Shown here in pieces: positions 1-8,425 of a stretch of 64,000 bases of DNA. The notes beneath the pieces were generated by a model that worked only from the letters and a program-made list of their open reading frames with translations, ran no database searches and was not told the origin of the DNA. A program made the position numbers and the translations under genes. The stretch comes from an uncultured Duncaniella sp. GTDB lineage: Bacteria > Bacteroidota > Bacteroidia > Bacteroidales > Muribaculaceae. Position 1 is the stretch's first letter. Every line of letters starts with the position of its first letter. Where the stretch lies: contig CAJTRI010000002.1 in the NCBI GenBank assembly GCA_910578615.1, forward strand, positions 45,645 through 109,644. The letters run 5' to 3'.

Positions 1-1
1 G

Positions 2-1195
2 ATATATGAGGGATTCGAGGCGTGGCGCAGACAGTCGCCAATCACCGGCACGGGCCTTGTCAATGTGGCTATAACCGGCACCGGCATTATCGACGGTAAC
101 GGAAATATGTGGCGTCCTGTCAAGAAGACCCAGATGACCAAGGCCGAATGGGCCAACCTCACGGCCAAAGGTGGTGTCTTGGTTCCCTCGGGCGACACTG
201 AGGAATGGTATCCCTCCCAGGCCTTTCTCAATGGAAAGAAGAACGGTGACCGCCGCCGGGAATACACCCGTGAGGAAGCTGATTCATACAAACAGTATCT
301 GAGGCCTGTGATGCTGCATCTTGTGCAGTGCAAGAATGTCATGCTCAAAGGTGTGACGTTCCAGAACTCGCCCGCGTGGAACATACATCCTCTCATGTGC
401 GAGAATCTTATCATCGACGAGGTGTCGGTCAGAAATCCTTATTATTCCCACAATGGCGACGGACTCGATATTGAGTCATGTAAGAATGTGATTATATGCC
501 GTTCGAGCCTCGATGTGGGTGATGACGCCATCTGCATCAAGTCAGGAAAGGATGAGGAAGGCCGTAAGCGCGGCATTCCGACCGAGAATGTCATAGTGCG
601 TGACTGCCGGGTGTTCCACGGCCATGGAGGCTTCGTGGTCGGCAGCGAGATGAGTGGCGGTGTCAACAATATCTCGGTCGCCGACTGCCAGTTTACGGGC
701 ACCGATGTGGGCCTTCGTTTCAAGAGCACGCGAGGCCGTGGCGGCGTGGTGAAGAATATCTTCATTGACAATATCAGTATGCTCGACATATCGGGCGATG
801 CCATTACGTTTGACCTCTATTACTGGACATTCGGCAAGGTGCCCAAAGAGATTCCAGCCGTTGATGAGACAACCCCCCGGTTCAAGGATATCACCATCAA
901 CAATGTGTGTGCCATCAATTCCGGCAAGGCTGTCAAGTTTAACGGTATTCCCGAGATGCCTATCGAGAATATCACCGTGAGCAACTCTGTCTTCACGGCG
1001 CGTGAGGGCGGACTTCTCTCCGAGTCAAAGCAGATTTTCTTTGAGAATGTCACCATACGTCCTGACTCGGGCGCGGCCATGACCATCAACAATGTGACAG
1101 ACGCCACCTTCACAGGCTGCCGGTTTATCTCGCCTGACGGAACACAGCCGGTGGTATATTCAGGAAAGAACAAGGGGGTAAAGATGACAAGATAA
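2..1195 (+). CDS. Glycoside hydrolase family 28 (polygalacturonase-like), 5' truncated
   Basis: Right-handed beta-helix pectinase that would hydrolyse galacturonan linkages outside the cytoplasm. The reading frame is open from base 2, so the N-terminus and any signal peptide lie outside the window; the GTG at 65 is internal. GH28 hallmarks are visible in order: the N-G-D-G-L-D strand (family NTDG-like), the paired aspartates in D-V-G-D-D-A-I, the catalytic-histidine turn G-H-G-G, and R-F-K-S in place of the usual R-I-K. Parallel short repeats follow (several E-N-I/V-T turns), as expected of a beta-helix. It is followed by its own terminator and faces asnS tail to tail. Family assignment is firm; the exact substrate (homogalacturonan or rhamnogalacturonan) cannot be read from the sequence. 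Confidence 0.9.
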   Translation: MYEGFEAWRRQSPITGTGLVNVAITGTGIIDGNGNMWRPVKKTQMTKAEWANLTAKGGVLVPSGDTEEWYPSQAFLNGKKNGDRRREYTREEADSYKQYLRPVMLHLVQCKNVMLKGVTFQNSPAWNIHPLMCENLIIDEVSVRNPYYSHNGDGLDIESCKNVIICRSSLDVGDDAICIKSGKDEEGRKRGIPTENVIVRDCRVFHGHGGFVVGSEMSGGVNNISVADCQFTGTDVGLRFKSTRGRGGVVKNIFIDNISMLDISGDAITFDLYYWTFGKVPKEIPAVDETTPRFKDITINNVCAINSGKAVKFNGIPEMPIENITVSNSVFTAREGGLLSESKQIFFENVTIRPDSGAAMTINNVTDATFTGCRFISPDGTQPVVYSGKNKGVKMTR

Positions 1196-1249
1196 GTATC
1201 GTTGATTCGGGAAAGGCCGGATCAGACGTACGAATAACCCTTATTAAAG

Positions 1250-1284
1250 GACAATCGGATGACTTTCATTCGGTTGTCTTTTTT
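1250..1284 (+). terminator. Intrinsic terminator of the GH28 gene
   Basis: A 13-bp stem (1250-1262 with 1266-1278, two G-T wobbles) and a 3-nt loop are followed directly by six T residues. Confidence 0.75.
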
Positions 1285-1304
1285 GTTAGATGCCTGTAAA
1301 AATC

Positions 1305-1352
1305 CAGAAAAAACTCCGTATGCACAGGGTGTCTGTCTGTGCATACGGAGTT
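1305..1352 (-). terminator. Intrinsic terminator of asnS
   Basis: A perfect 16-bp inverted repeat (1312-1327 with 1337-1352, 9-nt loop). Read on the minus strand it is followed by a T-run (the A-run at 1308-1313). It lies 24 bp past the asnS stop codon. Confidence 0.75.
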
Positions 1353-1376
1353 GAGATTTCGCGGAGTCCTGTGTAA

Positions 1377-2768
1377 TCAGAATTCAGCCTTGCCCGGGGT
1401 GCGGGGGAATGGGATCACGTCACGGATGTTGGTCATTCCGGTGACGAAGAGGACGAGACGTTCGAAGCCGAGTCCGAAGCCCGAGTGAGGCACGGTGCCG
1501 AAACGGCGGGTGTCGAGATACCACCACATGTCTTTCATGGGAATACCCAGTTCCTCGATACGTGCAAGGAGCTTGTCGTAGTTCTCTTCGCGTTCCGAAC
1601 CGCCGATGATTTCGCCGATGTGTGGGAAAAGGACGTCCATGGCGCGTACGGTCTTGCCGTCCTCGTTCTGCTTCATGTAGAAAGCCTTTATCTCTTTGGG
1701 ATAGTCGGTGAGGATAACGGGCTTCTTGAAGTGTTCTTCCACGAGGTAACGTTCGTGCTCGCTTTGGAGATCGGTACCCCAGTGTACGGGGAATTCGAAT
1801 TTCTTGCCTGATTCTTCGAGAATCCTGACTCCTTCACCGTAGGTCAGGCGGACGAAGTCATTGTCAACGACGAATCTGAGACGTTCCACGAGTCCCTTGT
1901 CATACATCTGTTCAAGGAAACGGATGTCATCGATGCAGTGTTCGAGGGCATAGTTTATGCAGTATTTCACAAACTCCTCGGCAAGATCCATGTTGTCCGT
2001 GATGTCATAGAAGGCCATTTCCGGCTCTATCATCCAGAATTCAGAGAGATGGCGGGGGGTGTTGGAGTTCTCGGCACGGAATGTGGGGCCGAAGGTGTAG
2101 ATCTGTCCCAGAGCCGTGGCACCAAGTTCGCCTTCAAGCTGTCCCGAGACGGTCAGTGCGGTTGACTTGGCGAAGAAGTCCTGTGAGTAATCCACCTTGC
2201 CCTCCTCGTCCTTGGGGAGATTGTTGAGGTCGAGTGTGGTCACTTGGAACATGGCTCCCGCACCTTCACAGTCGCTTGCGGTGATGAGAGGGGTGTTGAG
2301 ATAGAAGAACCCTTTCTCGTTGAAGAACTTGTGTATGGCGAATGCGAGAGAGCTGCGCACACGGAGTATGGCGCCGAAAGTGTTGGTTCTCGGGCGCAGA
2401 TGGGCTATCTCTCTGAGGAATTCGAGGGTGTGGCCCTTCTTCTGCAAGGGATACGCCTCAGGATCGGCGGTGCCGTAGACCCCTAATGTCTCAGCCTGTA
2501 TCTCGCATGTCTGACCCTTTCCCTGACTTTCGACAAGTCTGCCCGTTACGTGGATGCTTGATCCTGTGGTGACAGGTTTAAGCTCGTCCTCCGAGAACCG
2601 TGACATGTCAAACACGATTTGAAGGTTGTTGATGGAAGAACCGTCGTTGAGCTGCACGAACTGTACGTGCTTGTTGCCTCGGCGGGTACGCACCCATCCT
2701 TTTGCCTCCACCTCTGTTCCGATGAGGGAGGGGGTGGAAAGAAGCTGCTTTATGGTGGTCTTTTTCAT
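1377..2768 (-). CDS. asnS: Asparaginyl-tRNA synthetase
   Basis: Class II aminoacyl-tRNA synthetase that charges tRNA-Asn with asparagine in the cytoplasm. 463 residues, the normal length. An N-terminal OB-fold anticodon-binding domain (about 1-115) is followed by the class II catalytic core: motif 2 around F-R-A-E-N-S-N-T-P-R-H and motif 3 in the C-terminal G-F-G-L-G-F-E-R-L stretch. The R-A-E-N-S-N-T signature is typical of AsnS rather than AspS. It lies 17 bp downstream of the pseudouridine synthase gene on the same strand and is probably cotranscribed with it; a strong hairpin follows. Confidence 0.97.
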   Translation of the reverse strand: MKKTTIKQLLSTPSLIGTEVEAKGWVRTRRGNKHVQFVQLNDGSSINNLQIVFDMSRFSEDELKPVTTGSSIHVTGRLVESQGKGQTCEIQAETLGVYGTADPEAYPLQKKGHTLEFLREIAHLRPRTNTFGAILRVRSSLAFAIHKFFNEKGFFYLNTPLITASDCEGAGAMFQVTTLDLNNLPKDEEGKVDYSQDFFAKSTALTVSGQLEGELGATALGQIYTFGPTFRAENSNTPRHLSEFWMIEPEMAFYDITDNMDLAEEFVKYCINYALEHCIDDIRFLEQMYDKGLVERLRFVVDNDFVRLTYGEGVRILEESGKKFEFPVHWGTDLQSEHERYLVEEHFKKPVILTDYPKEIKAFYMKQNEDGKTVRAMDVLFPHIGEIIGGSEREENYDKLLARIEELGIPMKDMWWYLDTRRFGTVPHSGFGLGFERLVLFVTGMTNIRDVIPFPRTPGKAEF

Positions 2769-2785
2769 CTTTGTTTTAATAGTTT

Positions 2786-4321
2786 TTATTCAAAGGAACC
2801 CATTTTGAGATAGTTGACCTCTTCCTGTGTGAGATAGCGCCAGCGACCTCTGGGAAGATTCTTCTTGGTGAGTCCGGCAAAGTATACGCGGTCGAGCTTG
2901 GTGACATGGTATCCGAGGCTCTCGAAGATGCGGCGCACGATGCGGTTGCGTCCCGAGTGTATCTCTATACCGGCCTGATTGCGGTCAGTCTCCGTGGCAT
3001 AGGAGATGGCATCGGCGTGGATAGGCCCGTCGTCAAGTTCGATGCCGTCGGCTATGCGCTGCATGTCGTCCTCGGCTATATCCTTGTCAGTCCACACGTG
3101 ATAGATTTTCTTCTTCACGAATTTGGGATGGGTAAGCTTGGAGGCAAGATCACCGTCATTGGTGAGAAGGAGCACGCCGGTGGTGTTGCGGTCAAGGCGT
3201 CCCACCGGATAGATGCGTTCATTGCAGGCTCCCTTGACAAGATCCATGACAGTGAGGCGTCCGTTGGGGTCATCGCTGGTGGTCACGCAGTCCTTGGGCT
3301 TGTTGAGGAGGATGTAGCATTTCTTTTCGAGTGCTACGACCTTCTCGTCATATTCCACCACGTCGCTGTGGCTGATTTTGGTTCCAAGTTCGGTCACGAC
3401 CTCGCCGTTGACCTTGATGAGGCCTTGGAGGATGAATTCGTCAGCTTCGCGACGTGAGCACAGACCGGCGTTGGCCATGTATTTGTTCAGACGGATCTGT
3501 TCGTTGGGATCGGGTATCTCAGCCTCGTATTCGATGCGTTTGGGACGCGGAATGAAGCTTCTACCTCCCTGAGGCATTCCGAACTGGTTCTGACGAGGCC
3601 CTTTCTGCTGGTATCCTCCCTGGTTGTTGCGTGACTGATAGCCACCTTGGTTGTTACGGTTGTTGTAACCGCCCTGATTGTTGCGGGGCTGGTAACCACC
3701 CTGATTGTTGCGAGGCTGATAACCGCCTTGATTGTTTCGGGGCTGGTATCCTCCCTGGTTGTTTCGGGGCTGGTATCCTCCCTGGTTGTTGCGAGGCTGG
3801 TAACCGCCCTGATTGTTTCGAGGTTGGTAACCGCCTTGGTTGTTGCGGGGTTGATAGCCACCCTGACGGTTGTTGAAGTTGTTTCGAGGCTGGTAACCGC
3901 CTTGGTTGTAACCGCCTTGGCGGTTGTAATTGTTGCGGGGCTGATAGCCTGTGGTCTGTGTTGTCTCGTCAGAAGAGGAAGTGGATGACTCTGAGTCATG
4001 GCTGTCAGACGGGGTACCTTCGGTCTGAGGAGCATAGGGACGTTGCTGGTAACCGCCCGGACGGTTGTTATAGCGGTTGTTCTGGTATCCCCCTTGATTG
4101 TAACGGTTGTTCTGGTATCCTCCCTGCCGATTGTTGTAAGGACGCTGCTGGTAGGGACGGTTGCTGCCATATCCCTGATTGTTGTAAGAGCGGTGTTCCT
4201 GCGGTGTTCCATCCTGTTTTGTAGACTGTTCGAAGTCGGTGGTATGGCTGTCCTGATTTGCAGCCGAGACGGGGCGCGCGCCTATGCGCGGGCGTTTGCC
4301 TTTCTTTTCGTTGCTGTCCAT
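2786..4321 (-). CDS. rluB: RsuA/RluB-family 23S rRNA pseudouridine synthase with long repetitive N-terminal extension
   Basis: Converts a uridine of 23S rRNA to pseudouridine. The enzymatic part is residues 281-511: an S4 RNA-binding domain (L-N-K-Y-M-A-N-A-G-L-C-S-R-R onward) and the pseudouridine synthase core with the catalytic aspartate in G-R-L-D-R-N-T-T-G. Before it lie about 270 residues of low-complexity sequence rich in G, Y, Q, N and R, including eight exact copies of a nine-residue unit GGYQPRNNQ (154-225) and two variant copies. Such a tail is likely disordered and RNA-binding; similar low-complexity extensions are common on Bacteroidetes RluB proteins. RluB is the best guess within the RsuA/RluB/E/F family. 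It is upstream of asnS in an apparent operon. Confidence 0.9.
   Translation of the reverse strand: MDSNEKKGKRPRIGARPVSAANQDSHTTDFEQSTKQDGTPQEHRSYNNQGYGSNRPYQQRPYNNRQGGYQNNRYNQGGYQNNRYNNRPGGYQQRPYAPQTEGTPSDSHDSESSTSSSDETTQTTGYQPRNNYNRQGGYNQGGYQPRNNFNNRQGGYQPRNNQGGYQPRNNQGGYQPRNNQGGYQPRNNQGGYQPRNNQGGYQPRNNQGGYQPRNNQGGYNNRNNQGGYQSRNNQGGYQQKGPRQNQFGMPQGGRSFIPRPKRIEYEAEIPDPNEQIRLNKYMANAGLCSRREADEFILQGLIKVNGEVVTELGTKISHSDVVEYDEKVVALEKKCYILLNKPKDCVTTSDDPNGRLTVMDLVKGACNERIYPVGRLDRNTTGVLLLTNDGDLASKLTHPKFVKKKIYHVWTDKDIAEDDMQRIADGIELDDGPIHADAISYATETDRNQAGIEIHSGRNRIVRRIFESLGYHVTKLDRVYFAGLTKKNLPRGRWRYLTQEEVNYLKMGSFE
3593..3862 (-). repeat. 27-bp coding tandem repeat (minisatellite), ten units
   Basis: In-frame 27-bp units inside the pseudouridine synthase gene. 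Eight units encode GGYQPRNNQ, followed by GGYNNRNNQ and GGYQSRNNQ. Units differ at synonymous positions (for example the Arg and Gly codons) while the peptide is held constant, so selection appears to act on the protein repeat. Earlier, looser repeats (QNNRYN units) extend the region upstream to about 4190. Confidence 0.95.
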
Positions 4322-4526
4322 GATAGCTTTTTAGTGTTGTTGATTTTTTGTGTTATTGAAGTGTGACTTTTGCGGTTGCCCGGCCTCTCGGCGGGCTGGT
4401 TCTGATAGTGAATAAATGGATCGTTGATGATGTCAGTGTCGTATATCCCCGGTTGTCTGGGTTTATAAGTCAATGTGAAAACGAACTGTATGGATTAAAA
4501 GTTGTAGTGATGAAAGTTATAAAGCG

Positions 4527-4534
4527 CAAAATTA
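4527..4534 (-). promoter_or_regulatory. Bacteroidetes -7 box upstream of the pseudouridine synthase
   Basis: Minus-strand TAATTTTG. It would give a leader of about 200 nt before the start codon at 4321. The -33 element is weak. The roughly 300-bp gap 4322-4619 holds nothing else I can support. Confidence 0.45.
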
Positions 4535-4619
4535 GCAAATTTTTATTTTAAAAGCAATTTTTTCGAAGTTAAATCAGGCAGTTAATTTGCCGGACAAAGA
4601 AATCAGACGGAAGGAGGTG

Positions 4620-5348
4620 TCAGATGTCTTTTCCTTTGCGGGCCTGCCGGCTGACGTAGTCTGTGAGGTAGACGGTGAAGAGAGGGAAGATAATCATGCC
4701 TGATACGGGCAGAATCACGGCGACTATCCTGCCGGCCGCCGTCACGGGGGAGATGTCGCATCCTACGGTCGACATGTTCATTGCCGCCCACCACAGGGCC
4801 GTCCAGTAGGTATCGACCTGCGGATTGACAGGCTGTTCTTTCTGGAAGAATATGAGGCTGCAAAAGTAGGTCACCAGCAGCATTATGGATATATATGACA
4901 TAAAGAGCGATGTCACCGCGTTTGAGGAGACATAGCTTATCACTATGGCGAGTGCCAGCGCTCCACGGGCCAGCGGGATGAAACGTACGAAATAGAGGGT
5001 ATCGGCTGTAAGCCGGATATCGAGCGCGTTGATGATGTTGAGATACGGGATACTCAGAAGCAGGAAGGCTATGCGGTGGCGGAAAAAACGCCATTTGTCG
5101 CCGGCATAATGAAGTCCCACGAAGAAATCGGCTATGAATACGAGACAGACCCATAGCTGGAAGTGCATGTAGGCGGTGTTTTCAAGAAAGTCAATCTTTT
5201 CAAACGTGTCGACAGAAATGAACACGATAAGCAGTACCGAAAGAATCAGCACTATAAGATTGGTCAGGGCCTGGACAATGTGTCCCTTCTTTGCGGACGG
5301 GGATTTTGGCGTGGAGCCTTGTGATGAGTTTTCAATGTTTGCAGCCAT
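4620..5348 (-). CDS. Voltage-gated K+-channel-like membrane protein with atypical selectivity filter
   Basis: 242-residue inner-membrane protein of the ion-transporter (six-TM plus pore) type. Hydrophobic segments lie at about 26-46, 64-80, 92-108, 120-138, 145-168 and 205-230. A pore helix with W-W-A-A-M-N-M precedes the filter at 192-199, which reads M-S-T-V-G-C-D-I where K+ channels normally have T-V-G-Y-G-D. The TM4-like segment has only scattered arginines (R122, R128), so voltage sensing is doubtful. It lies downstream of the outer-membrane protein gene (68-bp gap, with a short gtgtttt/aaaacac hairpin at 5359-5380). Ion selectivity cannot be predicted with this filter. Confidence 0.8.
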   Translation of the reverse strand: MAANIENSSQGSTPKSPSAKKGHIVQALTNLIVLILSVLLIVFISVDTFEKIDFLENTAYMHFQLWVCLVFIADFFVGLHYAGDKWRFFRHRIAFLLLSIPYLNIINALDIRLTADTLYFVRFIPLARGALALAIVISYVSSNAVTSLFMSYISIMLLVTYFCSLIFFQKEQPVNPQVDTYWTALWWAAMNMSTVGCDISPVTAAGRIVAVILPVSGMIIFPLFTVYLTDYVSRQARKGKDI

Positions 5349-5416
5349 TTTGTCGGAAGTGTTTTATAAAGTTAAAACACCCGAGGCTGCCTTAGGGTTT
5401 GGTTATACCGTGATGG

Positions 5417-6031
5417 TCAGAAGAAGTAGGTGACATGGAAGTCCCAAGTACGGTTTCGGGCGGAGAAGTCCGTGAGCTGGCGTGTTTTAAGCGCGTAAGT
5501 CATACCCCATGTATAGGAAGCTGCTACCTGCCAGTGTTTGAATATCTCGAATCCGAGACCGGCGGTGAGTCCGATTTCGCCACCTGAGAACTTTATGGCG
5601 TCACACCTGCTGTGTCCGGCCTGTATGGAAAGCACGGGGCCGCCGTAGACAAACGGTGCCACATAGTCCTCTATGCCTTGAAGACGTGTGTATTTGAATT
5701 TAAGGTTTAGGGGTATGTCGATGTTGTGGATATAGAGGCGTTCGTTGCCATATCCCTGCGAACTCCATATAAGGCGTTCGCCGAGGTTGACTGTGGCTCC
5801 GCGCTGGGAATAGAACATGCCGAACTCGACGCCGAAACCTATGCCGGGAAACATCATCTCGGCTCTCACTCCGGCTGTCTCTCCGAATCCCTTCTTGACA
5901 TCGACAAGGTCTTGTTTGAAGATGAGGTCATTGCAGTTGCCCCCGATCGAGGCTCCCCAGCGGAACTGGGCATTTGCCATGTTGGAAAGGGTGGCTATGA
6001 CGACAAGGAGTGATAATATGATGCGTTTCAT
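5417..6031 (-). CDS. Outer-membrane beta-barrel (porin family) protein
   Basis: 204 residues with a Sec signal peptide ending near A-N-A-Q-F, then an outer-membrane beta-barrel of the PorT/OmpW-like Bacteroidetes type: alternating hydrophobic strands, a G-A-S-I-G-G start, and a C-terminal strand ending in aromatic residues (W-D-F-H-V-T-Y-F-F). The start at 6031 is chosen because the signal peptide begins there and the -7 box at 6058-6065 lies upstream of it; a longer frame to 6133 would place the promoter inside the gene. Function unknown. Divergent from the secreted peptidase gene. Confidence 0.85.
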   Translation of the reverse strand: MKRIILSLLVVIATLSNMANAQFRWGASIGGNCNDLIFKQDLVDVKKGFGETAGVRAEMMFPGIGFGVEFGMFYSQRGATVNLGERLIWSSQGYGNERLYIHNIDIPLNLKFKYTRLQGIEDYVAPFVYGGPVLSIQAGHSRCDAIKFSGGEIGLTAGLGFEIFKHWQVAASYTWGMTYALKTRQLTDFSARNRTWDFHVTYFF

Positions 6032-6057
6032 TTCAGTCTTTCTAAGTGATTTGTCCG

Positions 6058-6065
6058 CAAAGATA
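6058..6065 (-). promoter_or_regulatory. -7 box for the outer-membrane protein gene
   Basis: Minus-strand TATCTTTG, 27 bp upstream of the chosen start codon. Confidence 0.7.
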
Positions 6066-6098
6066 GGAATTTTTCTTGAAAGTTTGCCAATTTTATGA

Positions 6099-6106
6099 TA
6101 CCTTTG
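6099..6106 (+). promoter_or_regulatory. -7 box for the C1 peptidase gene
   Basis: TACCTTTG, 30 bp upstream of the ATG at 6137, with a CTTG-like -33 element near 6075. It fixes the peptidase start at 6137 rather than at the upstream in-frame ATG at 6095. Confidence 0.7.
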
Positions 6107-6136
6107 CACTTCAACCAATCCAAATCCAATCACGCA

Positions 6137-7333
6137 ATGAAAAGATATATTCTCGCTGCCGCCTGTGTGGCCGTGGCATTAGGGGCACCAGCCAAGAAAC
6201 CGTCAAAATCACAGGAGCCGGAGGGGTTCAAGTTTAAGGATGTGACGGTTGTCAGGACTACTCCTGTCAGGGACCAGAACAAGTCCGGGACATGCTGGAG
6301 CTTCTCTGGACTCGGCTTTATCGAGAACGAGATTCTGCGCAAGACCGGCAAGGAGCTTGATCTGAGCGAGATGTGGATCGTGCGCCATTGTTACAGCGAC
6401 AAGGCCGACCGCTATGTCCGTATGGGCGGGGCAATAAACTTTGCGCAAGGTGGTGCATGTCCTGACGTGACGTATGTGATGGAGCGCTACGGAATAGTGC
6501 CGGAGGATGTGTATCGCGGACTCGAATATGGCGAGGAGAAACATGACCATTATGAACTCGAACCAGTCTTGAAAGGTATAGTGGATGGTGTAAAAGACAA
6601 GAAAGGCAAGAAGTCGACGGCATGGCGCAAAGGGTTTGACGGTGTGCTTGACGCCTATCTTGGCAAACTCCCAGAAAGTTTTGAATGGGAGGGTAGGAAT
6701 TATACACCCAAAAGCTATGCCGAAAGTCTCGGAATAAAGAGTTCGGACTATGTGCCTGTCACATCGTTCACCCATCATCCGTTCTATACGAAGTTCGGAC
6801 TTGAAGTTGCTGACAACTGGCTGTGGGAACCTTATTACAATGTGCCCATGGAGGAGATGAAGGCTATCGTGGACAATGCCATTGACAACGGATATACCGT
6901 GGCTTGGGCCGCAGATGTCAGTGAGCCGGGATTCAACTGGAAGGACGGTTATGCGGTGATTGCGAAGAAGAAGACCGAAAGCGACATGGAAGGCACCGAG
7001 CTGGCCCGCTGGGTGAAGCTGTCGGACAAGGAGCGTGAGGAGGAGGCAAACAAGATAGAAGGCCCATGTGAGGAAATAGTTGTCACTCAGGAGATGCGCC
7101 AACAGATGTTTGACTCTCAGGAGACCACTGACGACCACGGAATGATTATAGTCGGAAAGGCTGTCGATCAGAACGGCACTCCTTATTACAAGGTGAAAAA
7201 TTCATGGGACACCAACCAGATATATGACGGTTATTTCTATGTCTCTATGCCTTACTTCCTTGCAAAGACCATCGATATATACGTGAACCGTGAGGCTGTC
7301 CCTGCCGATATTGCCGGAAAGATGGGTATCTGA
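6137..7333 (+). CDS. Secreted C1-family cysteine peptidase (aminopeptidase C / bleomycin-hydrolase type)
   Basis: 398-residue papain-fold peptidase. A signal peptide (M-K-R-Y-I-L-A-A-A-C-V-A-V-A-L-G) is followed by the catalytic triad in family order: the cysteine in S-G-T-C-W-S-F (about C53), the histidine in D-D-H-G-M-I (about H334) and the asparagine in K-V-K-N-S-W-D (about N355). The long insert between Cys and His is typical of the aminopeptidase C branch. The signal peptide suggests a periplasmic or surface role in peptide degradation, unlike the cytosolic PepC of Firmicutes. Divergently transcribed from the beta-barrel protein with promoters only about 35 bp apart. Confidence 0.92.
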   Translation: MKRYILAAACVAVALGAPAKKPSKSQEPEGFKFKDVTVVRTTPVRDQNKSGTCWSFSGLGFIENEILRKTGKELDLSEMWIVRHCYSDKADRYVRMGGAINFAQGGACPDVTYVMERYGIVPEDVYRGLEYGEEKHDHYELEPVLKGIVDGVKDKKGKKSTAWRKGFDGVLDAYLGKLPESFEWEGRNYTPKSYAESLGIKSSDYVPVTSFTHHPFYTKFGLEVADNWLWEPYYNVPMEEMKAIVDNAIDNGYTVAWAADVSEPGFNWKDGYAVIAKKKTESDMEGTELARWVKLSDKEREEEANKIEGPCEEIVVTQEMRQQMFDSQETTDDHGMIIVGKAVDQNGTPYYKVKNSWDTNQIYDGYFYVSMPYFLAKTIDIYVNREAVPADIAGKMGI

Positions 7334-7384
7334 CGTTTTGGATCTGATATAATACCGTAAATTCCTATCCGGCTGTCTGAGCCG

Positions 7385-8425
7385 ATGAGACTGCATCTGT
7401 TCAATCCTGAGAACGACCTCGCGCTTGGGGCGGGGTGTGCCAATTACACGCCGCCTCCGAGGGTGGCGGCTCTCTCTCGTGCCGGTTCGCTGATGCCTAT
7501 GTGGTGGGCCGATGACGGCGACATGATTCTGGTGTCGGAACCAATGGATGATGACGCTGGGTGGCTGAGACACGAATACGGGCTTTGTGGCGTCCCCGGG
7601 TGCAGTGGAAAACCTGCGCCGTGGGGATGGAGTGCGTATGCACGGCGCCGTTTCCGGCAGGCCGGGGTGGGGGATGAACTGCTCCTGGCCGACGGAGACA
7701 TAGAGCGGATGAGGTTTCTGAGCCACAGGCGCACATCGGTGGTGGTTCTTGATGCTCTCGGTATGAAAGATCTGGCCGGGGAGGAGGTTACGGACGCTGG
7801 ACGTGTGGCTGAACTGGTGGGGGAAGGATGTGCCCTTTTTTTGAAATCTCCATGGTCGTGTTCAGGACGCGGTGTGTTCGGGTCTCGCGGAATACAGCCG
7901 GAAGTGATATGCAGTAAGGCTGAGGGAATCATCCACCGGCAGGGAAGCGTGATGGTGGAGCGCGAATATGACAAGATTGTCGATTTTGCCGCTCTCTTCC
8001 GAAGCCATGACGGCGTGGTCGAATTTGCCGGATGGTCGGTCTTCGAGGCCGCCCGTTACGGGGCGTATGCAGGGAATATCGTGGCCCCGCAGTCTGAACT
8101 GCTTGACAGGATAGCGTCAAGAGATGCCGTCCGAATCATCCCTGCGGTGGAAGAGGCTCTTACGCGTGTTGTCGCCCCGCATTATACAGGCCCTCTCGGG
8201 GTTGACATGATGATATATGATGACGGAGGGCAGAGACGTCTCCACCCTTGCATAGAGTTGAACCTGCGCATGACGATGGGGTTTGTGGCTATGGAGGTTC
8301 AACGACGTCTGTCACCATCCCGTCCCGGGCTGCTCGGGTGGGACTATACCGGCGGAAGGCCTTCTGCCGGGCTTGTGCTACTGCCCCCTCGTGATGGTTT
8401 CGCTCTGACACTCAAAGCTCTTTGA
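7385..8425 (+). CDS. ATP-grasp-like hypothetical protein
   Basis: 346 residues with no signal peptide. Segments resemble the ATP-grasp fold: a lysine plus glycine loop (F-L-K-S-P-W-S-C-S-G-R-G-V, about 153-165), an M-V-E-R-E-Y segment (about 187-192), and a C-terminal metal site G-V-D-M-M-I-Y-D followed by E-L-N-L-R-M-T, matching the D...E-x-N ligand pattern. The N-terminus (L-F-N-P-E-N-D-L-A-L) is unlike known ligases. Its substrate is unknown; carboxylate-amine ligation is inference from the fold. Its 3' end overlaps the convergent maf gene by 14 bp. Confidence 0.7.
   Translation: MRLHLFNPENDLALGAGCANYTPPPRVAALSRAGSLMPMWWADDGDMILVSEPMDDDAGWLRHEYGLCGVPGCSGKPAPWGWSAYARRRFRQAGVGDELLLADGDIERMRFLSHRRTSVVVLDALGMKDLAGEEVTDAGRVAELVGEGCALFLKSPWSCSGRGVFGSRGIQPEVICSKAEGIIHRQGSVMVEREYDKIVDFAALFRSHDGVVEFAGWSVFEAARYGAYAGNIVAPQSELLDRIASRDAVRIIPAVEEALTRVVAPHYTGPLGVDMMIYDDGGQRRLHPCIELNLRMTMGFVAMEVQRRLSPSRPGLLGWDYTGGRPSAGLVLLPPRDGFALTLKAL

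Noticed and set aside
820..1173. 117-codon minus-strand frame inside the GH28 gene
   Set aside because: Shadow of the GH28 reading frame, which has family motifs over its whole length.
3631..3988. Open frames and CRISPR-like repeat pattern opposite the RluB-type gene
   Set aside because: The regular 27-bp repeats are coding units without unique spacers, and no cas gene is near; antisense frames are by-products of the repeat.
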